DNA of 64,000 nt. It comes from Cryptomeria japonica (Eukaryota; Streptophyta; Pinopsida; Cupressales; Cupressaceae). Below, in pieces: positions 32,150 through 43,594 of this stretch. Position 1 is the first letter of the stretch. The number at the start of each line of letters is the position of its first letter. The stretch covers positions 141,032,747 to 141,096,746 of the forward strand of contig NC_081412.1 in the NCBI RefSeq assembly GCF_030272615.1. The letters are read 5' to 3'. The notes under the pieces were generated by a model. The model searched no databases. It saw only the letters and a list, made by a program, of their open reading frames with translations, and had not been told where the DNA came from. A program made the translations under genes and the position numbers.

Positions 32150-33643
32150 ATGAGAGCTATGGAAGAAGAATTAGATCAAATTGAAATGAATAACACATGG
32201 GAGCTTGTGCCTAGACCTAAAAATAAGAATTTTATTGGTACTAAATGGGTATTCAGGAATAAATTGAATGAAGGTGGTGAAGTTGTCAGAAATAAAGCAA
32301 GATTGGTAAGCAAAGGATATTCAAAGAAAGAAGGAATTTATTATGAGGAGACTTTTTCTCTGGTGGCTAGACTTGAATCTCGTATACTATTGCTTGCATA
32401 TGCTGCCTATAAAGATTTCAAGGTATATCAATTGGATGTCAAATATGCCTTTTTGAATGGTGATCTTGAGGAAGAAGTCTACATTGAGAAACTTGATGGA
32501 TTTTCATTATCAGATGATGGAGACATGGTATGTAAACTAAAAAAAGATCTTTATGGATTGAAACAATCCCTTAGAGCCTAGCATGCTAGATTGGATAAGT
32601 ATTTGTTGAAATTGGGATTTAATAAAGGTACTATTGATAGCAATCTGTATTTTAAGATTGAGAATGATAACATCTTGATTGTTGAAGTATTTGTCGATGA
32701 TATTGTCTTTGGAGGTAATTATGACTTGAGCATGAAGCTTTCTAGTGACATGCAGAAAGAATTTGAGATGTCTATGATAGGTGATATGAAATTTTTCTTA
32801 GGTTTGCAGATTTCATAGACTAGAAAAGGTAGTTTTATATCTCAAACTAAGTATGCAAAGAAATTGCTGAAGAAGTTTGGATTAGATGACTCCAAATCGG
32901 TTGGAAGTCCTATGGTGACTGGTTGAAAATTGTCTAAGAATGATGAATTTCTAAAAGCTAATCAAAGTTTGTAGAGATATATGGTTGGTGGACTGCTATA
33001 TCTCACTCAAACTAGGTTGGACATTATGCATGATGTGTGCATGGCTGCTAGATATCAAGTTGATCTGAAAGAAAGTCATGTCACTATTGTGAAGAGAATT
33101 TTTAGATACTTGAAGGGAATTGTGGATTATGGTTTGTGTTATCTGAGGAATGATGATTTCATGTTATGTTCTTACACTAATGCTGATTGGGCTAGTGATG
33201 TTGATGACCAAAAAAGTACCTCTGGTGGTGCTTTCTTTTAGGGGATGAAATTGGTTTCATGGGCTAGTAAGAAACAAGATTTAGTGTCCTTATCTACTGT
33301 TGAAGCTGAGTACATTGTTGTTGTTGGTAGTTGCACTCAGGTGGTTTGGATGAAGTAAATGTTGAAGGATATCAGAGTTATCTATAATGAACCTACTATC
33401 ATATTCTGTGATAATTCCAATGCTATTAACATGTCAAAGAATCTAGTGCAACATTCAAAAACTAAACATGTCTCAATCAAATATAATTACTTAAGAGAAA
33501 AAGTCAATGAAGAAGAAGTGAAGCTGGAATATGTGTCTACAAAGGAACAAATTGTTGATATTTTCACTAAGCCTTTGCCTATAGATACATTTGTCTATTT
33601 GAGAGACAAGTTAGGGGTATCCACCCCTCCTGATGAGAACTAG
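32150..33643 (+). pseudogene. pol: copia reverse transcriptase and RNase H (decayed)
   Basis: RVT_2-type RT: ELDQIEMNNTWELVPRP, GTKWVFRNKLNE, VYQLDVKYAFLNGDLEEEVY, and the catalytic box FVDDIVF (~32690). RNase H follows: GGLLYLTQTRLDIM, SYTNADWASDVDD, EAEYIVV (~33310), FCDNSNAI, ending DIFTKPLPI and PPDEN at TAG 33641. Stops at 32579 (expected Trp), 32816 (expected Gln), 32972, 33239 and 33356 (expected Gln) interrupt it. The catalytic residues themselves survive. The region 33644-33943 is 3' untranslated. Confidence 0.88.
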
Positions 33644-33943
33644 ATGCATTGAGTTGCATCAATCCAGTTGACTTCAGAGTCTTATTCCTTCTATCTAGAT
33701 TGATGAGTTGGTGTTGCTCCTCAGATGGAGTAGTCTGGTTATGTGTTTAAGGGGGAGAGAATCATGATTTTCTTATCTATGTGGGAGACTTTGATTTTTA
33801 GTTTTGAGATCTTTGGCATTGTTGTCAAAGGGGGAGAGAAGCATGTGAAAAATTGTTTTATCTACTTGATCTTAGGGAGAGTCTATTGGAGATGTTTCTT
33901 TCTTTGCATTGATTGTTTTTCACATTCATATGTTGCCATCAAT

Positions 33944-33958
33944 GCCAAAGAAGGAGAT
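33944..33958 (+). other. copia polypurine tract
   Basis: GCCAAAGAAGGAGAT lies directly before the LTR start TGTTGGACATT. It is a slightly decayed form of CCAAAGGGGGAGAT. Confidence 0.75.
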
Positions 33959-35287
33959 TGTTGGACATTATTGCTACTAGGATATGTTGTTGTCATTGAT
34001 GTCAACATATTCCTGCTCCGGTGATTGCAAATTGACTTATTGGGATTATGGTTTGGTGTATGGAGTATTTCTCGTATCACTATATTCTTTTGTATTGGTT
34101 CTGGTGATCAGGGAAGCTTAATTGAACATATCATACGATTCGGTTTTGCAGTTTGTTTTTTTGATCAGTGCTTTGCAGAGTTCAATATTTCCTCTCGTAT
34201 ATTCCAGTGTGATCAGATCTTGATCTGATTCTTTAGGAGATTTTTTGGGATGGTCTTATGTATCTTCATTTCATGTGGTTTGTGATTTGGTACTCTATAG
34301 GTTATCTTTCTTCATGACAGTTGTTGTTGTTTGAATGTTTCTGATTTTTAGACGTTGATAGATGAAGATTTGATAAGTGGTGTTGGTGCAGTTGTTTCTG
34401 ATGATTCCAACGTGCTTTCTAGTATTTCCTAATTGTGTCCTATTTGTTTTGATGATCCGCATTGATCGTTTGCCATTTTTTGGTGATTTTGTAGAATCGG
34501 TGATGTTCTTTGTGTTATGTGGTTTTCCTAGTGGTGTAGAGTGTTGAGATTGATCTTGGCATGATTTTTGGTGGTGTTTCATGTTTGGAGATTTGATTTA
34601 GGACCATATTATGTCATGTATATCACTCTATTGGTTTGGTGGTCGATCTTTGTATCATGTGAAATAATTTTGTGATTATGAGTTGAGGGTTTAGCCAACC
34701 TTGTTATCAAGGTTGATGAATTATATAAATAGGTGATATTGTCATGTAATTTAGGTATCAAGGTTGTGCCTGCATTATCAAAGAGTGGTGTATGTGCAAA
34801 CAAGGATTCATCTTTTAGTGTTGTGCATTGAGGAGAGATTGGTGTTGCAAAGTAGACAATTATGCTTAATCAGAACTATCATGAGGCATTTCAAGATGCT
34901 AATATTGCAGTTTATTTCTTTTGGATTGTAGTCTAAATCTTATTGTAAGTCTGTGAGACTTCCCTGAGGGTTGTAACCTCCCGGGTCATTATTTTTTTAG
35001 CAATGAGCTCTAGGCAATGTTCCTGAATGCATGTGCATTCCCCATTGTAATATTTTAACATACTACTACAGAGTATCATCTTATTGGGGGTAGGTTCCCA
35101 CCGTGGTTTCTCCCTTAACCAGGTTTTCCATGTCAAAATCTTGGTGTTGTGTGTTGTTTTATCAACTTTCTTATCTTTTTTATTGTTGCAGTTTATTAGA
35201 TCTATTTTTGTGGTTAAGTTTATAGATCCAATGAAAATTGATTCACCCCCCCCCCCTCTCAGTTTTCCTCCATTTTTTCTACTAACA
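33959..35287 (+). repeat. copia 3' LTR (1329 bp)
   Basis: It starts TGTTGGACATTATTGC and ends CTACTAACA after a C-run (35247-35256). It is the partner of 28068-29394. Confidence 0.9.
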
Positions 35288-35292
35288 CGCAC

Positions 35293-35871
35293 TAGAAAAA
35301 ATGATCTCCCACAAGTCAACTTCACAAAATATTAGAATATGAAACATGTAGCTTCGAGTTGGCTCAAATTGGCTCAAAACAATATTCCGGATCCAAAATA
35401 TATGATCACACACTTTTCGTAAGTTGGTCCAATTACCTCAAAATTACAAACAACCACCAGAATCATCTCAAAGAATCTAGTCCATGCGATACACCTTCAA
35501 TAATGGAGATAGCCATGTCTTACTACTCTACCAGATACCAGACCTACTAACATGCTAAACAATCAACACCGAAGGATAGTATGACATGATAATCTACGTC
35601 CCATACTCAATCAACTTAACTTTGATGATTGGAACCAAAAGAACATCACCGGACAAAAGAAATTCTCACCAACACTGTACATCGAGTATAACTGACAAAC
35701 TTACGCCAAAATTTACTCAAAACATCCTCAGGACATCTAGATAACTAAAACTGCATACCAGATAAGATCAATAAGCTGAGTTGCCATCAATGATAATTCC
35801 TAAGAAATATCATGCACCATACATCACCAATATTCACCGAAGCATCACCGAAATAGTGTCTTATGCCAATA
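35293..35871 (-). repeat. element C 5' LTR, outer part
   Basis: This is the continuation of 27474-28067 beyond the copia insertion. Its last 65 bp match the C 3' LTR remnant at 7170-7234. It ends TTATGCCAATA, where the other copy has TTATGCCAACA. The next base (35872) belongs to element F. Confidence 0.75.
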
Positions 35872-35946
35872 GAAATAATCTCCCAGCTGGTCCCAATTTC
35901 CTATTGAATTTGGCATGAGAGATCTGTACCAATCTTGGGCTTTTCC
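35872..35946 (-). pseudogene. gag: element F gag fragment between elements C and D
   Basis: This 75-bp remnant reads on the minus strand as AQDWYRSLMPNSIGNWDQL, the W-Y/F-R-x-L core of a Retrotrans_gag domain. It continues the gag fragment at 43595-43839 in frame once element D and one TSD copy are set aside. Element C cuts its other end. Confidence 0.75.
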
Positions 35947-37124
35947 TATTGGCATTTTGATGATGTTTTGATTGTCATTGATGGACACACACTTTATTGA
36001 TGTATGAGTTATGCTCAACCAGTAATTGCTCCAACCGGTATTGTGTATTATTGGATGTATAGTCTTTAGATTATCAGTGTTTTGTAGAAAATGGTTTACC
36101 AGTCACAAATTGTATGAAGACCACAAGCAGTATGAAGACCCCAAGATGTACGAGGATCTCAAGTGGTACGAAGGAACCAAGCGGTAGTTAACTTTTGATT
36201 GGAACACTTCGATCTACCAATCTTCATTTTTGACAACTAGTAATCAGTATATTGTATTAACTGGTATTACTTTGTGATGAGTTACCAACCGGTATTACTC
36301 TATAATGTGTGATGAGTTATCATCCATTGACACTTTGGCGGTGATTTTGTGTCGTATTACCAAATGTGTCTAGATGCACTGAACCTAGGAACTTGTAGTC
36401 TAATCCTATTGGACCGACATGAAATCAGTTTCCTTTATAAGGACATGATGTCTAGGGTTTGCATGTATGAGATGTGAGATGTGTGATATGTGAGACATAG
36501 AAGAGAAAAGGTTATGTGCAATCATTGAAGAGAAGATTAGGTCTATGTGAAGAGATAGAGTGTGGAGATATTGAAGATTGAAGTAATGCTGAAATGCATT
36601 AACAATGAGTTGTCAAGGATCTAATTAAGCATACTGTGCTATTGTCTAGATCATTCACTTGTTGATTACTAATATCTTCGACAAGTCTGAAACCCTTAAC
36701 CTGGTAGGCCCAGCAAAGCCTTTTTTAAATCCTCTAACAAGGTGGTTTACAACTATTGATCTAAAATCCTTTAACAAGGTAGTCTTTAAAAGGACTTATC
36801 TCATAACAGAGATATAGATTCCTAATATTATCTATTCTATTGAAGAACATTGTATGACCTTAACCGGTCTGGTTACCATTTTGCAGATAGTTACTTGTGA
36901 GTTTCTGCTCACCGTGGTTTTTCCCAATTGGGTTTCCATGTCAAATATCTTGTGTTATGGTGATTGTGCTCTTGTGGGTGAATGCTTTGTTTGCTATTTG
37001 GTTTGCATTTATCTTAACCAGTTTATTAGTGAATCTTTTGTACTGGTTATATGCTAAACTGTTTTAAAATTTGTTTACAATATTTTTTGGTATACTAATT
37101 CACCCCCCCTTTTAGTATTCATCA
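35947..37124 (+). repeat. element D 5' LTR (1178 bp)
   Basis: It begins TATTGGCATTTTGATG (the partner begins TGTTGGAATTTTGATG) and ends AGTATTCATCA. CTTTATAAGG at 36433-36442 is a TATA candidate, conserved at 42904-42913. Confidence 0.9.
36433..36442 (+). promoter_or_regulatory. TATA-like element of the element D LTR
   Basis: CTTTATAAGG is found at the same place in both LTRs, about 680 bp before the LTR end. Confidence 0.4.
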
Positions 37125-37126
37125 AT

Positions 37127-37138
37127 TGGTATCAGAGC
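37127..37138 (+). other. element D primer-binding site
   Basis: TGGTATCAGAGC, the canonical initiator-Met site, starts two bases after the LTR end. Confidence 0.9.
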
Positions 37139-37174
37139 CAACTTTTCTATAAGTCTAACCACTTGGAAGGAGAT

Positions 37175-38376
37175 ATGGGGGAATATACTGTGAGGGAACT
37201 TACTCATCTTCTCACTTAGACTGAGAGAGCCTATGATGAATTCAAAGTCAAGTATAAAGCCATGTTGAGAAACTGATGGAACTTACTGAAAATAGCTCTT
37301 TTGATGAAGCAGACATGGATGCCCTAGTTGAAGAACTTGAAAAAAGGAATGAATCTAAAGCCAATCTGAGAAAAGAGTTGGAAGGACTGACTATCAGAAT
37401 GTTTCAAGAGATTGAGAACAGAAGGAAAGATAAAGATCTGGTCAAAGACAAAGATCATGAGATCTCCAAGCTGAAGCAAGAAATTAGTACCCTTACCGCT
37501 CATCTCCATAAGAGTAGAGTGGAAAAAGAAGAGATGCAAGGTGAACTAAACATGGCTATTTCTAAGAATGCAACCTTGATGGAATCTAATACTGCTATTT
37601 CCAAGGAACTTACTGAGTCAAAGGAGATACTTGCCAAATTCAATCAAAGTATTGCTAAGCTAGAGAAAAAGCTAGAATCGGCAAAGCTAGTAAAGAATAC
37701 CACTAGACTTGGTTTCTCTGGGTATGAGGAAGGTGAGACCTCTAGAACAAAAGATGAAGCATCAAAGAAGCAACTGACATCCAAGGATAGAGGTAAGCAA
37801 AAATTTAAACCCGTTTTCTTTAATTGTCTCAAAGAAGGACATACTGCTAATGTGTGTAGAAGCAAGGCCTAAAACAATTTTCCTTATTTTCAAAACAATA
37901 TGCCTAGATCAAATAGATTCAATAGAAATTGTTATGCATGCAACAAGTTTGGGCTTAGAGCATTTGAATGCAGGTTAGTTTTGCACAACACTGGGAGATA
38001 TCCTCCAAGGACTCAAGGAGTTATCCCAGAACCTTCTGTGAACCAGAATCCCAATCGGTACAATACCTATGACCATTGGTCAGGTGGTTATCAAGTGGCA
38101 ACTAGTTGGAGACAAACTTGTTTGATCTGTAATGGTAGCAGTCACACTTCTACAACATGCAAAAAGAAGAATGGAAGTATGAATAATGGACCATGGAGAA
38201 CACCTAGAATGGTATGCTATCATTGCAACAAATCGAGACACACTGTCAAAACTTGCAGACTGAGAAAGAACCTATCAGATGATATACCGATCACTCTAGA
38301 AGGGAAGATTGATGTTGAAACCGTTCAAATAGAAATGAATAAAACTTGGAAAAAGAAATCAGGAGAAGAGTCATAG
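37175..38376 (+). pseudogene. gag: element D Gag-like coiled-coil protein with four zinc knuckles
   Basis: Starts at ATG 37175 (MGEYTVRELTHLL), 37 bp after the primer-binding site. A TAG at ~37218 replaces an expected Gln. From 37276 a ~160-residue coiled coil follows (MDALVEELEKRNESKANLRK, ISKLKQEISTLTAHLHKS). Zinc knuckles follow: FNCLKEGHTANVC (first Cys lost), CYACNKFGLRAFEC (His lost), and the intact CLICNGSSHTSTTC and CYHCNKSRHTVKTC, with a frame change or stop near 37870. The chain ends at TAG 38374. By analogy it would self-assemble and bind RNA. The knuckle count is higher than the one or two usual in copia Gag. Confidence 0.75.
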
Positions 38377-38857
38377 AATGGATGTGTTTCTGCACCTAGT
38401 GTGGAAGTCTCTGAAGTGGCAAACTAAGCTTCAAAAAATCTTAGGGGGAACATATCGGTGAAATATTTTGAACCCCCGGTTTATATCGATAAAGACCTTA
38501 ACTGGTATATGGTACCTATCAATCAGTAGAAGATTTGAAGCAGTAAAAGGCAAAATTAGGGTTTGTGCCCTAGCGGTGATGCATTTATTATGGTAGGTCA
38601 GAATTTGTTTAAAAGGGTTTCTGTCATCATTTTCACTTATATTTTTTTGAGAGAAGAATTTTTCAAGAGCAAAGGAACCAGAGCAATTTGTCTAGCAGTT
38701 GACAAAATCTTGTACGAATTCTTGCAATCTTCAAGCAATCAGCGAAGAACTCTAAGCGATGAACTTTCAACTGAAGTGGTGTTTTGTGCGCGACATTGGA
38801 AAACCTAAATTTCAGTTTGTGAAGGTATTTTCCAAAATTCTTTCTTATCATTTGATC

Positions 38858-39676
38858 ATGGCTTCTGCATCGCACTCTAGCTCTAGTGCACCTAAAGATT
38901 CAGCTGAATTTCTTCAAAAGAAAATGAAATATAATGCCCTATCTCAAATACCTGTCGGAGTTATTGTTGAGGGAGATATTTCAGGGTAAATAGACTATAA
39001 ATTGGAAGACCTAGGATCCCTAGTGATTCATTCCTAGCTAAGTCTATTCTGTGGGGATGACAAAAAGATCAAACCTGAGTATAGTGTCATTGAGAAGATG
39101 GAACTGCACAATGCAGTATATTTTCTAGAAGAGTTCATAGAAGAACATATTCACATCATCCTTAGCAGAGTGCATGGTGACAAGATGTGTCTCAAGTGGA
39201 CCCATGACATAACACTGGAAGTAATTTATGTCGTCACCAGTTTTTCCAATATTGGAGAGGTACTAGCTCTGCAAAAGGTCACCAATACTAAAATGACAAA
39301 GCTCACCGGTTCTGTGAGTGACCAACGGGCGATGACCGTCAACACCATCTTTGATGATCTAGTAAAATATGCTTGCATGGTGATTGGTTATTGGATGTTT
39401 TATGCCAGCAGAATGAATTTTGTCCCTGCTACTGTGGTGAATGCCACTTAAAGAATGATCAAGGAAGACACTACATTTGACCTATGTACCTATCTACAGA
39501 AGCAGTTGTTGTTGAATCTAAAGTCCATCAAACAGGACAATTCTCTAAGGTTCAGGTTTGGCCAACTTCTGGTTGGTTTATTCTTTTATTTTCAAGGTTA
39601 TTTCCCTGGAGTAGGTGATGTTCAATGGTCTATTGACCTACCAGTCTCCAGACAAATTAAGGAAGTCTACAAATAG
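38858..39676 (+). pseudogene. element D ORF2: homologue of C ORF2, interrupted by stops
   Basis: Starts MASASHSSSSAPKDSAE. The same frame continues past TAA 38987, a TAG near 39035 and TAA 39449 to TAG 39674. It shares IxxVTxxSxxGE, the R-M-N-xV segment and LLxNLKxIKQD with element C, and FYFxxxFPxVGxVQW-like positions with both C and E. No catalytic motif is recognised. Its retention in three independent copies suggests it was a selected part of the element rather than junk. The spacer 38377-38857 upstream has no gene. Confidence 0.6.
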
Positions 39677-42097
39677 TGGGAACTACATATCCTGAGGTTA
39701 TAAATAAATATTTGGATGAATTCAAGCAGAAGATGAGTTAGAGAATGAGGATATCTGATGATATTGTGAAGAAGTATGAAGATGACATCTGCTTCACAAT
39801 AAGGATAGATGACTGCATAATGGAAGTGGTGGAACCGAGAAAGGAAGTAGTTGGCCCTTTGGGGTATGAAGTGATGAATGACATGTTGATCAGGTATGCC
39901 TCTACCCTACTTGCCTCGCCACTAGATGCAAAGAAAATGAGAACCAACACCTATGTGGAAAGAGTTACACCGATTGAAGAACCAAAACAGAAAAAGGGCA
40001 AAGCAATGCCATCGGTATCTGCACCAGTTACCTCCTGCCAATCCAAAAGTGACCAAGCGATCACCAGCTAAGAAGAAACCTGAGATTATTCCAGCAAAGG
40101 TATTCAAGAGGAAGTGGAAATCCAAGACACACTCACCGAAGTCAGAGGACACTAAACCGAAGATTCAAACAAAGAAGACAAGGCAATCAAGCAAGAAGAC
40201 AAAGTCTACCGGTAATGTCCCTGCAACTTCAGCACCGATAAATATAGACATCTCCTCTTCTAAACCAATGACACATTGTTAGAGGACAATTAAGAATATT
40301 AGGAGAAAAGTGCTTGATGATTTAAAGAAGTATTTTGATGTTTTTAATGATAATGAGAAAGAGGAGGTAGAATAGGAAGTCATTAAATACTAATGCATTA
40401 ATGATTGGTCGTCGTCTGAGATTAGATTAGTTACACCAGATTCTTTATATAATTCTTTTGATAATAAATGGCACATTGCCATTGAAAGAGAACAAGAGAT
40501 CAAAGAGAAAATTTTTGCACAATATTTTCCTGATGCTTCTAATTCTGAGTTGTTTGAAATAATGGATAAGAACAAAGGAATCTTCTTCATGAGAAGGAGA
40601 AGACTCAGGCTACTAGAAGGAAAAGATTTTGAAGTGGAAAAGGACACACATATACATGTGAAAGCTGTTGTTAATATGCACCAATTATCTGAAGCTACTA
40701 AGAAAGCTAACCAAGCACCGAACCTATCCTCAGACAAACCGGATGAGGTGTTTGACAGTCAAGGAGAAAGAGTGAAAAAACAAATTGACACTATTGATGT
40801 TGATGCATTAGATATTGAGGATGTCACTCCTAACAAAGAACAAGCTGAGAAAGAGAAACAAGACAAAGAGAAAATGGAGAAAGAGCAAGAGGAAAAAGAA
40901 AGGCAAGAAGAAATCAAGAGAAAAGAGGAAGAGAAAAAGAAAGAGGAAGACAAGAGAAAAGAGGAAGAGAAAAAGAAAGAGGAAGACGAGAAAAGAGGAA
41001 GAGAAAAAGAAAGAGGAAGATAAGAAGAAAGAAGAAGAACAGAAGAAAGAGGAAGAGCAAAAGAAAGAGGAAGAGAAGAAGAGAGAAGAAGATAAGAGAA
41101 AAGAAGAAGAGAAGAGGAAGGAAGAAGAAAGGAAGAAGGAGGAAGAGAAGAAAACACAAGAAGAGGAGAAAAAGAAGAAAGAAGAGGATAAGAAAAGAGC
41201 AAAAGAGGAGAAGGAAGCAGAGAAGAACAAACAAGCGAAGATCAAAACAAGAGTAGGAGGGCAGACTCCTAAGGCAATCGGTGATCAAACCAAACAGGTT
41301 GATACCACCAGTCCTATTGTTCTAACTCTTGCAAGTCTGACTCAATCAATAGACGAGTTTGAGCTACTACAAAGCATCAAACTTGCACAGGAGAGACTGG
41401 AAGAATTGTGAAGGAAGAAAGAACAAGATGTCATACAAACTGCGGTTGACACCCTTACCAGTCTAATTCCCGGTACCAACCTCCCCAGTACCGATTCCTC
41501 TCTATCCAAGCTCAAACTCCTTTGTATTGTAGTGGAGGATTAGGTACAATGCTTGGAAGATGTTGTTGAAGCAACTGTAAAGAAGAACCATGAAAAGGCA
41601 CTCAATGTTTCCTAGTCAAGAAAATGAATGAACTGAGGACACAACTTCTGAAACAATATAATGATATCAGTGTTGCAATGGGCGAAGGTAAATTACTGTT
41701 GAGTAAAATCTTCCAACCCCATCTATTTTGTGACGATGTGCTTACATAGAAAACTCAACTCCAATCAGAGTTACAAGCATATATCAGCAATTTCAAGATG
41801 CCATATGATTCATTCACTACCTATGGACAAACCATTCATCGTTATCAATAGTAGTCTGCCAAGACAGACTTAGAGATCAGGAACCGGACTCAAGATTTGT
41901 AGGAGCTTCAACTGCTCCTATTGCCAAGATTGCAGATTCTTCATAAATGTTTTCTCAACCTGGAACCTATCACGGTAACTCAAGAGCTAAGTACCATTGA
42001 TGCAATGGAGGAACTGGCATTCCAGATGAAGATTGAAAGTGAGGTTGCTACCTCATTACTTGAGCCATGGACATTGGCCATGAAAACTTTTGTGTGA
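39677..42097 (+). pseudogene. element D ORF3: basic, KE-rich and helical protein
   Basis: Open segments are at 39745-40071, 39953-40282, 40550-41023 and 40815-41411, in different frames. A globular start (MRISDDIVKKYEDD) leads to a basic K/P/S-rich stretch (TKRSPAKKKPEIIPAK), then a region resembling the end of C ORF3, then about 120 residues of Lys/Glu repeats, then a heptad-rich C terminus (MNELRTQLLKQYNDISVAM, near 41624). The switch between the two KE frames is explained by a 2-bp loss in the third copy of a 36-bp unit. Function unknown. Confidence 0.55.
40916..41021 (+). repeat. 36-bp purine-only tandem repeat, three copies
   Basis: Two identical 36-bp units (40916-40951 and 40952-40987) and a third of 34 bp (40988-41021) lie in a ~400-bp stretch of nearly pure A/G on the plus strand. 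They encode KEEEKKKEED-like residues. Confidence 0.85.
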
Positions 42098-42418
42098 GAC
42101 TTTAAAAATATGTTTTTGAGAAATTTCATTCCTTATTATCATGAACATCTACTCTATTTTTTTATATATGCAAAAAGGGGTTATTCTGCAATAATTTGTC
42201 ATTATTGGCAAAGGGGGAGTAGTGTACATTAAAATTTTGGTGAATGTTACCATTTCATGTACTTTCTTTTTACCACTTTGGGGAGTAGTGTACATTGTAA
42301 TTTCTACAAGAGGGATAGTGTATATGCTTAGGGGGATTTGATTATGGCATTTTTGTTGTAAAAATACGTAGATGTCAAAATTTTCCTAAGTGTTGCCATC
42401 AATTCCAAAGGGGGAGAT
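42098..42418 (+). other. element D 3' untranslated region and polypurine tract
   Basis: No open frame is present. GCCAAAGGGGGAG-like words occur at 42208 and again as CCAAAGGGGGAGAT at 42405-42418, the latter directly before the 3' LTR and acting as the polypurine tract. Confidence 0.7.
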
Positions 42419-43594
42419 TGTTGGAATTTTGATGATGTTTTGATTGTCATTGATGGACACACACTTTCTTGATGTATGAGTTATGCTCAACCGGTAATTG
42501 CTCCAAATGATATTGTGTATTATTGGATGTATAGTCTTTAGACTATCGGTGTTTTGTAGAAAATGGTTTACCGGTCACAGATTGTATGAAGACCGCAAGC
42601 GGTATGAAGACCCCAAGCATTACAAGGATCTCAAGCGGTACGAAGGAACCAAGTGGTAGTTAACTTTTGATCGGAACACTTCGATCTACCAATCTTCATT
42701 TTTGACAACCAGTAATCGGTATATTGTATTAACTGGTATTACTTTGTGATGAGTTACCAATTGGTATTACTCTGTGATGTGTGATGAGTTATCATCCACT
42801 AACACTTTGGCGGTGATTTTGTGTCATATTACCAAATGTGTCTAGATGCACTGAACCTAGGAACTTGTAGTCTAATCCTATTGGACCGACATGAAATCAG
42901 TTTCCTTTATAAGGACATCATGTCTAGGGTTTGCATGTATGAGATGTGAGATGTGTGATATGTGAGACATAGAAGAGAAAAGGTTATGTGCGATCATTGA
43001 AGAGAAGATAGGTCTATGTGAAGAGATAGAGTGTGGAGATATTGAAGACTGAAGTAATGCTGAAATGCATTAACAATGAGCTGTCAAGGATATAATTAAG
43101 CATAATGTGCTATTGTCTAGATCATTCACTTGTTGATTACTAATATCTTCGACATGTCTAAAACCCTTAATCGAGTAGGCCTAGCAAAGCCTTTGTAAAT
43201 CCTCTAACAAGGTGGTTCACAACTGTGGATCCGACATCCTTTAACAAGGTAGTCTTTAATAGGACTTATCTCCTAACAGAGATCTAGATTCCTAACAAGA
43301 TCTATTCTGGTGAAGAACATTGTATGACCTTAACCGGTCTGGTTACTATTCTGCAGATAGTTACTCGTGAGTTTTTGCTCACCGTGGTTTTTCTCATTTG
43401 GGTTTACACATCAAATATCTTGCGTTATGGTGATTGTTCTCTTATGGGTGAATGCTTTGTTTTCTATTTGGTTTGCATTTATCTTAACTGATTTATTAGT
43501 GAATCTTCTGTACTAGTTATCTGCTAAACTATTTAAAAGTTTGTTTATAGTATTTTTTGGTATATTAATTCACCCCCCCTCTTAGTATTCATCA
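42419..43594 (+). repeat. element D 3' LTR (1176 bp)
   Basis: It begins TGTTGGAATTTTGATG and ends AGTATTCATCA, followed by the TSD copy TTTCC. It is the partner of 35947-37124. Confidence 0.9.

Larger units (their letters stand above)
28068..35287 (+). mobile_element. Ty1/copia LTR retrotransposon, full length but decayed
   Basis: LTRs of 1327 and 1329 bp (28068-29394 and 33959-35287) both begin TGTTGGACATT and end CTAAYA. A primer-binding site, gag, protease, integrase, RT, RNase H and polypurine tract occur in copia order. The flanks CACAT (28063-28067) and CGCAC (35288-35292) fit a TSD that has lost two positions by transition. LTR divergence is roughly a tenth by eye and pol carries many stops, so the insertion is old. 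Confidence 0.92.
7170..35871 (-). mobile_element. element C: pol-less LTR retrotransposon with copia-type LTRs, split by three nested elements
   Basis: The pieces are 7170-9643, 24705-28067 and 35293-35871, all on the minus strand. They are separated by gypsy-II and a plus-strand copia. Gypsy-I cuts off the outer part of the 3' LTR. The 65 bp at 7170-7234 match the end of the 5' LTR at ~35807-35871 (both run to a TTATGCCAAYA terminus). A primer-binding site like initiator Met lies at 27459-27471 and a polypurine tract at 7235-7250. The order from 5' is coiled-coil/zinc-knuckle Gag, ORF2, then a charged and helical ORF3. There is no protease, integrase, RT or RNase H. Element D has the same plan. 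Confidence 0.8.
35947..43594 (+). mobile_element. element D: pol-less LTR retrotransposon, same family as C and E
   Basis: LTRs at 35947-37124 (1178 bp) and 42419-43594 (1176 bp) are flanked by an exact 5-bp TSD TTTCC (35942-35946, 43595-43599). An initiator-Met-type primer-binding site and a GGGGGAGAT polypurine tract are present. The 5.3-kb interior codes, in order, for a coiled-coil Gag with four zinc knuckles, an unrecognised ORF2 and a charged ORF3 with a KE-rich repeat. There is no protease, integrase, RT or RNase H. Several stops and frameshifts show it is old. Homology to C in ORF order and key segments is clear. Confidence 0.9.

Noticed and set aside
37127-37138. tRNA-like word TGGTATCAGAGC (also at 27459, 29397, 58652)
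   Set aside because: These are retrotransposon primer-binding sites complementary to a tRNA end, not tRNA genes. I saw no tRNA or rRNA gene.
40759-41288. Three long minus-strand open frames rich in Ser/Phe/Leu
   Set aside because: They are the complement of the purine-only Lys/Glu-coding minisatellite of element D and have no independent support.
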